From: WTJH01 sp049889695
Lineage (GTDB): Bacteria; Bacteroidota; Bacteroidia; Flavobacteriales; Flavobacteriaceae
Assembly (NCBI GenBank): GCA_049889695.1
Contig: JBMHCX010000005.1
Location: 297,878 to 361,877 of the forward strand
Direction: 5' to 3'
Length of the DNA: 64,000 nucleotides
Shown here: positions 62,701-64,000 of the stretch, piece after piece
Position numbering within the stretch: position 1 is the stretch's first letter
Layout: the number at the start of each line of letters is the position of its first letter
The notes under the pieces: generated by a model
Seen by the model: only the letters and a program-made list of their open reading frames with translations
What the model was told of the DNA's origin: nothing
The model's database searches: none
Position numbers and translations under genes: made by a program

Positions 62701-64000
62701 AATCAGTTATCGTTGGGAAAGTTCTACGGATAATTTCATTACCGATATTTCAAATACTGGAGTCACTACAGTTAATTATCAACCTCTTGCGTTAGTTCAA
62801 ACAACACAATTCAGACGTGTAGCCATTAGTACCCTAAACGGAGTTTCATGTGAATTAGCCACTTCTCCTGCTATAGAAGTAACTGTTTCTGCATCTTTCT
62901 CCTCGACATTAAGAGTGAATGGAACGAATGCACCAACCACGACAAGCTTGTGCCAAGGCGACAATTTAACATTTACAGCTAACGGCGGTCAGTCCTATGA
63001 ATTCCGAGTTGGTGGAACAGTTTTATACAGGACTAACGGAAGCGGTTCAGCGACATTTGATCCATTAACTGATGTGATTTCTGGTAGTGCAGGCTATACT
63101 TTATTGAACAACGATGTAGTAGATGTCATCGCTTACGATAGAGCACTAACTGCTTCAGGAACAGTTGATCCTGACGCATGTTCTGCTATTTCTGCTTCTG
63201 TGACAGTCACTGTTGATATTCCACCTACCATATTATTATCGACTGTCGACACTACTAACACCGTTTGTCAAAATTCTGATGTTAATCTGACAGTTACATC
63301 TGTCACTAGCGCAACGTATACGTGGAGTATAAATGGATCACAATTCGGCTTGCCAACATCTACCAATACACTAACTATTCCATTTGCAAATTTCACTGGC
63401 CTATCTACAGCTACAATCAGTGTTCAGGTGAGTACAACAGGTAGCTGTTTGGTATCGGATACCTTTACTTTATATATCAATCGAGTAGATGCTGGAACAA
63501 TAAGTGGTACACAAACGATTTGTCCAAATGAGATTCCTGCATCAATTTTAAATGTCACGGCAGGTTCTGCCTCCTTGACGGGTATAATTTCAGGAACCTT
63601 TAGTTATCGTTGGGAGAGTTCCACTGATAATTTTGCGACAGTTATTAATGTCATTGGTGGTGCTACGGGTAGCAACTATAATTTCACTGCACCTTTAACA
63701 CAGGATACACAATATCGTCGTGTTACGATTGGTACCTTTAATGGTGTTCCGTGTGAGGAAGCTACGAGTCCAGTAGTTTCCATCACCTTGACCAGTACTT
63801 TAGTACCGACACTACAGGTCAGTGGAACCAATGCTCCTACTTCCGTATCGATATGTAGTGGAGACGACATCACCTTTACGGCTGGTGGCGGTCAGTCGTA
63901 TGAATTCCGAGTAGGCGGTACGGTACTCTATCGTACTAATGCGAATGGTTTAGGGAATGCGACCTTTGATCCATTGACTGATTCTATATCAGGGACTTCA
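53747..64000 (+). CDS. Giant secreted repeat protein with alternating Ig-like modules, putative adhesin (3' end off window)
   Basis: 3,418 codons without a stop by my reading, continuing past the right edge. The start is a GTG at 53747: the nearest upstream in-frame stop is TAG 53717-53719, and the GTG is the only ATG, GTG or TTG before the signal peptide FKKFYVQLLLLIGAFASYGQ. A distinct N-terminal domain (about residues 25-190) is followed by Ig-like modules of about 90-100 residues. Each module usually has one Cys near its start (ICEGE, ICSGD, ICDG) and one near its end, suggesting disulfides. The protein is very rich in Thr and Ser, with few charged residues. A type IX secretion or gliding-associated C-terminal domain would be expected beyond the window; adhesion is inference. 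Confidence 0.9.
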   Translation, partial: MGGTFKKFYVQLLLLIGAFASYGQNVDLGFRTVNPIVLNNSSSAYCQGFVPNFTLNLENVSGAATLTLTSTNTVNFTVTASGANSFSKTISNVTSFVSGSSIRGGDTDSYNWPTTGPNAITLSNAGVTNITFSFTISSSIYTDTDVTNDVETYSSSITITSDPALPTISFSPGTLLVTNTVIICQGESITLTADPVGLTNYEFFRDNGGGPMVSQGVQSSTSITFNNIIDGEKVKVRVYNGACDRDSVDYTFSVTAIPNVTLGDDDNDNIICDGQTLNLTATGSGNWFEFLSSVGGVTTSLQSSTSATYSTTIATDSTTIIVRNYTTSATSCYDEAQLTYRLNDFTGTNQINSSATSICEGQGVSLTDGGLATANVSGTTTYIWQFYTAGNGAWVTIATATGTAYAPSNITTTTAYKRIIRNRISNTDCDVESNVVTVTVTQVPTLSVSLNPNQNEICEGEDIVLTASGTGGWYHFQLFNGTTTTTVQSSTSATYTATIINDNSTITVRSYVDSSTTCYAEVTETFRYNEISGVNQILDPSPLTICSGDSFTISSNATPTTTIGASAVTYEWEIYSGGIWNIVAGQVSESLSATGVTTTTAYRRVFVSTFGSSVCRDYSNTVTLTVEQVPSTVALTLNPNQTVVCSAEDIRMEASSTGAGWFEFLRFTGITTTTLVSSTSNTYTVTINADNTVITVRAYTDSTTTCYEEDSRTFRFNNITGNNQVLNPSPATICSGDAFVITSNLTPTATIGAATTSYQWQIYNAGAWANLSGAGTTSESLSYTGITTTTAFRRAFISSFGGQDCYDYSNTVTLTVNDSPGVVGLSLTPTNTTLCSADDVVIQAFSTGATWFEFLEYDPTTTTTSTVQSSTSDTYTSTISSDNTIITVRAYSVSGTSCFEEVSQTFRFNQITGTNNILSPAAVCAGENVDILSTVATPTSSLSGSNNSFRWESYVGGTWNTIPSSNAVSISITGITTTTSYRRVFVSQHNGTTCEEISNVVTVTVYDEPSIDSFTITSAVNNTICPDDAVTFEVTASNVQSPTYTLYVVGNPTPIAGPTSGTTTITFATVTSSLYTDNAQIRVVISNAGGGSCEDDSTITIRVNEFTGNNDIAGDQDLCNGAAISTITDVNSPTATGNLTFYWQSRTSGTVTWTNLFGQTGINFTPTSVSTNTEYRRVAVSTINTVDCESYSNIVEKRPVTLTPSLTLLDSDGNPLNGNVSCPLAVGDFITLDASGSVGASAYQFFTSNNFPITGIITTNSSETINSIVGVNPLRVEVYENADGSGCSASVTVTIFVNTISGTNQIGNVSQTICDGGTATRITAASTPTATLSGGSVSYRWQRRPAGTTTWTTISGYGLAYYDPGTVTQTTDYRRLVRVTYNSLLCSTTLSDYESNVARVTVSPAPTGTLTSTVSSLCSGDSVTFTANGPLGATYEFLINNVTAQAASASSTFVTDTLNNGDAVSVVIRLGTCSSTVGPINMTVFNTPSASLSGDGVTADTICAGELPSFTAFPTGLSYTFYINNIQVVTPAALNGNQLITANTSFTLTHGTTVAVVVSNGSCSDTVTRTISVIDVSGTDSITTATTDYCAGADPLIITSTGTTTPVNGGTLSYQWQNQLSGSVTWTNILNATSANYDPPSSLGSGTHLFRRITTIELNGVSCEQPATGVISITMGAGTAPTALVTATITGTSSTVTNSVLCPGQGLSFDASGSTGNGFEFLYNGSRVLGPGTTSVHTITSFSDGDTVQVRVYENADGSGCFSDFFMTVNVNGLNGSNTITSTTLTYCQGDDPIQIQSTAVPTNVAVGATIDYQWERREAGSTTWTTIFAATLPTYDPPANIQTTTEYRRLATPELRGTSCDDTSAPYVSNTVRYIVNTSFTATMTFTDSADVCDGESITFTANNVASATYEFQVNGNTVQGPGASRVLSSTFNNGDSVTVIIDNGSCSITSSPVIVVVNAQPIAQLVANGVTNNVICEDAAPTIQAFPTTGVTYQFTISDGVTTSPAPAAAVSGSVLDLSHSSVILTDTMIINVTVSNTTSGCDDATSQADGDALVLRLNRITGTNQIGTATTTYCTGANPSVIQSTSIPTSTLSNINFNYSWQVQQVSPTTTSWTTINGATGVNYNPPALSDGRYVYRRLVTSTASNVTCTPTSTLYESNLITITIGGTGNTAPSVTLTTDIVPAINNVICEGEDVIFTANSSATLFHFYRNGTSITGGTTTTNILNTASSSISLRDGDEITVKVFSAAGCENEASFTVRVNTATGTNAISAPAVTTICGGDNPDPITNVAPSPSPTNGATLKYQWQSRTGATWNDILSATNADYDPPTLFTTTGFRRLVTTELNGIECNAPSGIYESNIVTITVNTGPTPSGTFTSGYVNNVICIGDTPTFTANPVGVTSPSFLYFKGGVAQNSLSSTATTYTPSTTIADGEVIMVRIFADLNRTGCFLDIPLTMRVNGFTGSNQIATASTTVCSGFDPPPFSDINSPTSSNASGTITYRWESSTAGSSPTWSPISPAVTTAVYDPPVLSSTVAYRRVAISTLNGATCESYSNTVTITVSGGAIPNVTLSSNRPSNTVCFDDTTNTTVFTATSTGSPTRYDFYFNNIIAQTGTSTTFTISNSTISGTATIFVQAFNSGGCFDQSVTTTIVENTITPAGTITGAQTVCQGDLPTLLQGVTSPTSVIPRINGVLAGNGDFQWQISTDDIVFTDIFGATNANYQPTTLLSPGTRYYRRQVVGSRNGVTCEVNSNSVRVQFAASPAAGITSNQGSGTTLTICQSSTLIFTGSGGRSFDFRINGSSQALVNATGLLTTAVFDASSLINDNDRVTVIVYDLLNQGGCSTTSSEVLVNVVAQPNGTLTSSALNNTICIGDAVNFTATAGGITGATYRFKINGINTATVTTTNVQNSATFSPTGVLPNPFELSVDIETPNGCTTSVSIELFQNSITSAGTITGTQTICQGNTPSQITSTASATSFNASATISYRWESSTDNFITDISNTGVTTVNYQPLALVQTTQFRRVAISTLNGVSCELATSPAIEVTVSASFSSTLRVNGTNAPTTTSLCQGDNLTFTANGGQSYEFRVGGTVLYRTNGSGSATFDPLTDVISGSAGYTLLNNDVVDVIAYDRALTASGTVDPDACSAISASVTVTVDIPPTILLSTVDTTNTVCQNSDVNLTVTSVTSATYTWSINGSQFGLPTSTNTLTIPFANFTGLSTATISVQVSTTGSCLVSDTFTLYINRVDAGTISGTQTICPNEIPASILNVTAGSASLTGIISGTFSYRWESSTDNFATVINVIGGATGSNYNFTAPLTQDTQYRRVTIGTFNGVPCEEATSPVVSITLTSTLVPTLQVSGTNAPTSVSICSGDDITFTAGGGQSYEFRVGGTVLYRTNANGLGNATFDPLTDSISGTS
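54782..64000 (+). repeat. Higher-order tandem repeat of Ig-like modules in the giant protein
   Basis: A B-type module opens with a GTNQI-like motif and contains YRWESST-, TTAYRR- and NTVTVTV-like motifs. These modules begin near 54782, 55340, 55904, 56478, 57064, 57647, 58475, 59064, 59935, 60543, 61136, 61723, 62599 and 63494. Each is followed by an A module (TICxGDxxxFTA .. YEFxxNG .. NGDxVxV). Spacings are about 560-610 bp for B-A units. Four units, starting near 57647, 59064, 61723 and 62599, are about 830-890 bp because a second A-type module is added. The two final copies are the most alike. Confidence 0.85.

Noticed and set aside
54782..64000. Repeats that could be taken for a CRISPR array or DNA satellite
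   Set aside because: The repeats are coding, with a single open frame and 560-890 bp spacing. They are similar at protein level but diverged at third positions; no short identical direct repeats with spacers are present.
1..64000. tRNA, rRNA or transposase genes
   Set aside because: I saw no cloverleaf, rRNA-like segment, terminal inverted repeats or transposase motifs in any intergenic stretch.

Overview
The window comes from a chromosome of a marine flavobacterium (Bacteroidota, Flavobacteriia). The evidence is SusC/SusD outer-membrane pairs, Bacteroidota promoters of the TAnnTTTG type, an almost complete lack of Shine-Dalgarno sequences, a flavobacterial green-type proteorhodopsin beside blh, and a giant secreted Ser/Thr-rich repeat protein. 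The species cannot be named from this sequence. I see no rRNA, tRNA, insertion sequence or CRISPR array.

Region 1 (1-18 kb, all minus strand) is a tandem array of SusC/SusD nutrient-uptake pairs: three complete pairs plus a fourth SusC whose SusD would lie off the left edge. A small secreted protein of unknown function sits between two units. Each SusC is followed within 4-12 bp by its SusD lipoprotein, and each complete pair ends in a hairpin terminator. The third and fourth SusC genes share a gap-free 363-bp block covering leader, signal peptide and N-terminal domain, including a perfect 14-bp palindrome. No glycoside hydrolase, sigma/anti-sigma pair or other substrate clue is present, so the ligands are unknown.

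Region 2 (18.2-35.2 kb, plus strand) is a fused str-S10-spc-alpha ribosomal superoperon from rpsL to rplQ. It has 32 genes, lacks tuf, starts at a textbook promoter (TTTG, 19 bp, TACATTTG) and ends in a strong terminator. The only large internal gap with obvious structure is an RNA hairpin element just before rpsD, a likely S4-type autoregulatory leader. carA, eno and gltA follow on the same strand.

Region 3 (39-53.5 kb) is mixed housekeeping and accessory content: argS; proteorhodopsin and the divergent blh, which makes its retinal; ffh and folD; a small membrane-protein/VOC operon; queE; a NamZ-type exo-muramidase; an ABC permease; phenylalanine hydroxylase; a CBS/cysteine-synthase enzyme; and two lipoproteins. 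Several promoters sit so close to their start codons (queE, the cysteine synthase, argS) that the mRNAs should be leaderless or nearly so.

Region 4 (53.7 kb to the right edge) is the first 3,418 codons of a giant secreted protein. It is built from alternating Ig-like modules of about 90-100 residues in a 560-610 bp higher-order repeat, sometimes enlarged to about 830-890 bp by an extra module. It opens with a GTG codon and a signal peptide, preceded by a 13-bp inverted repeat and a 35-codon leader-like reading frame. Its C-terminus, where a type IX secretion signal would be expected, is outside the window.
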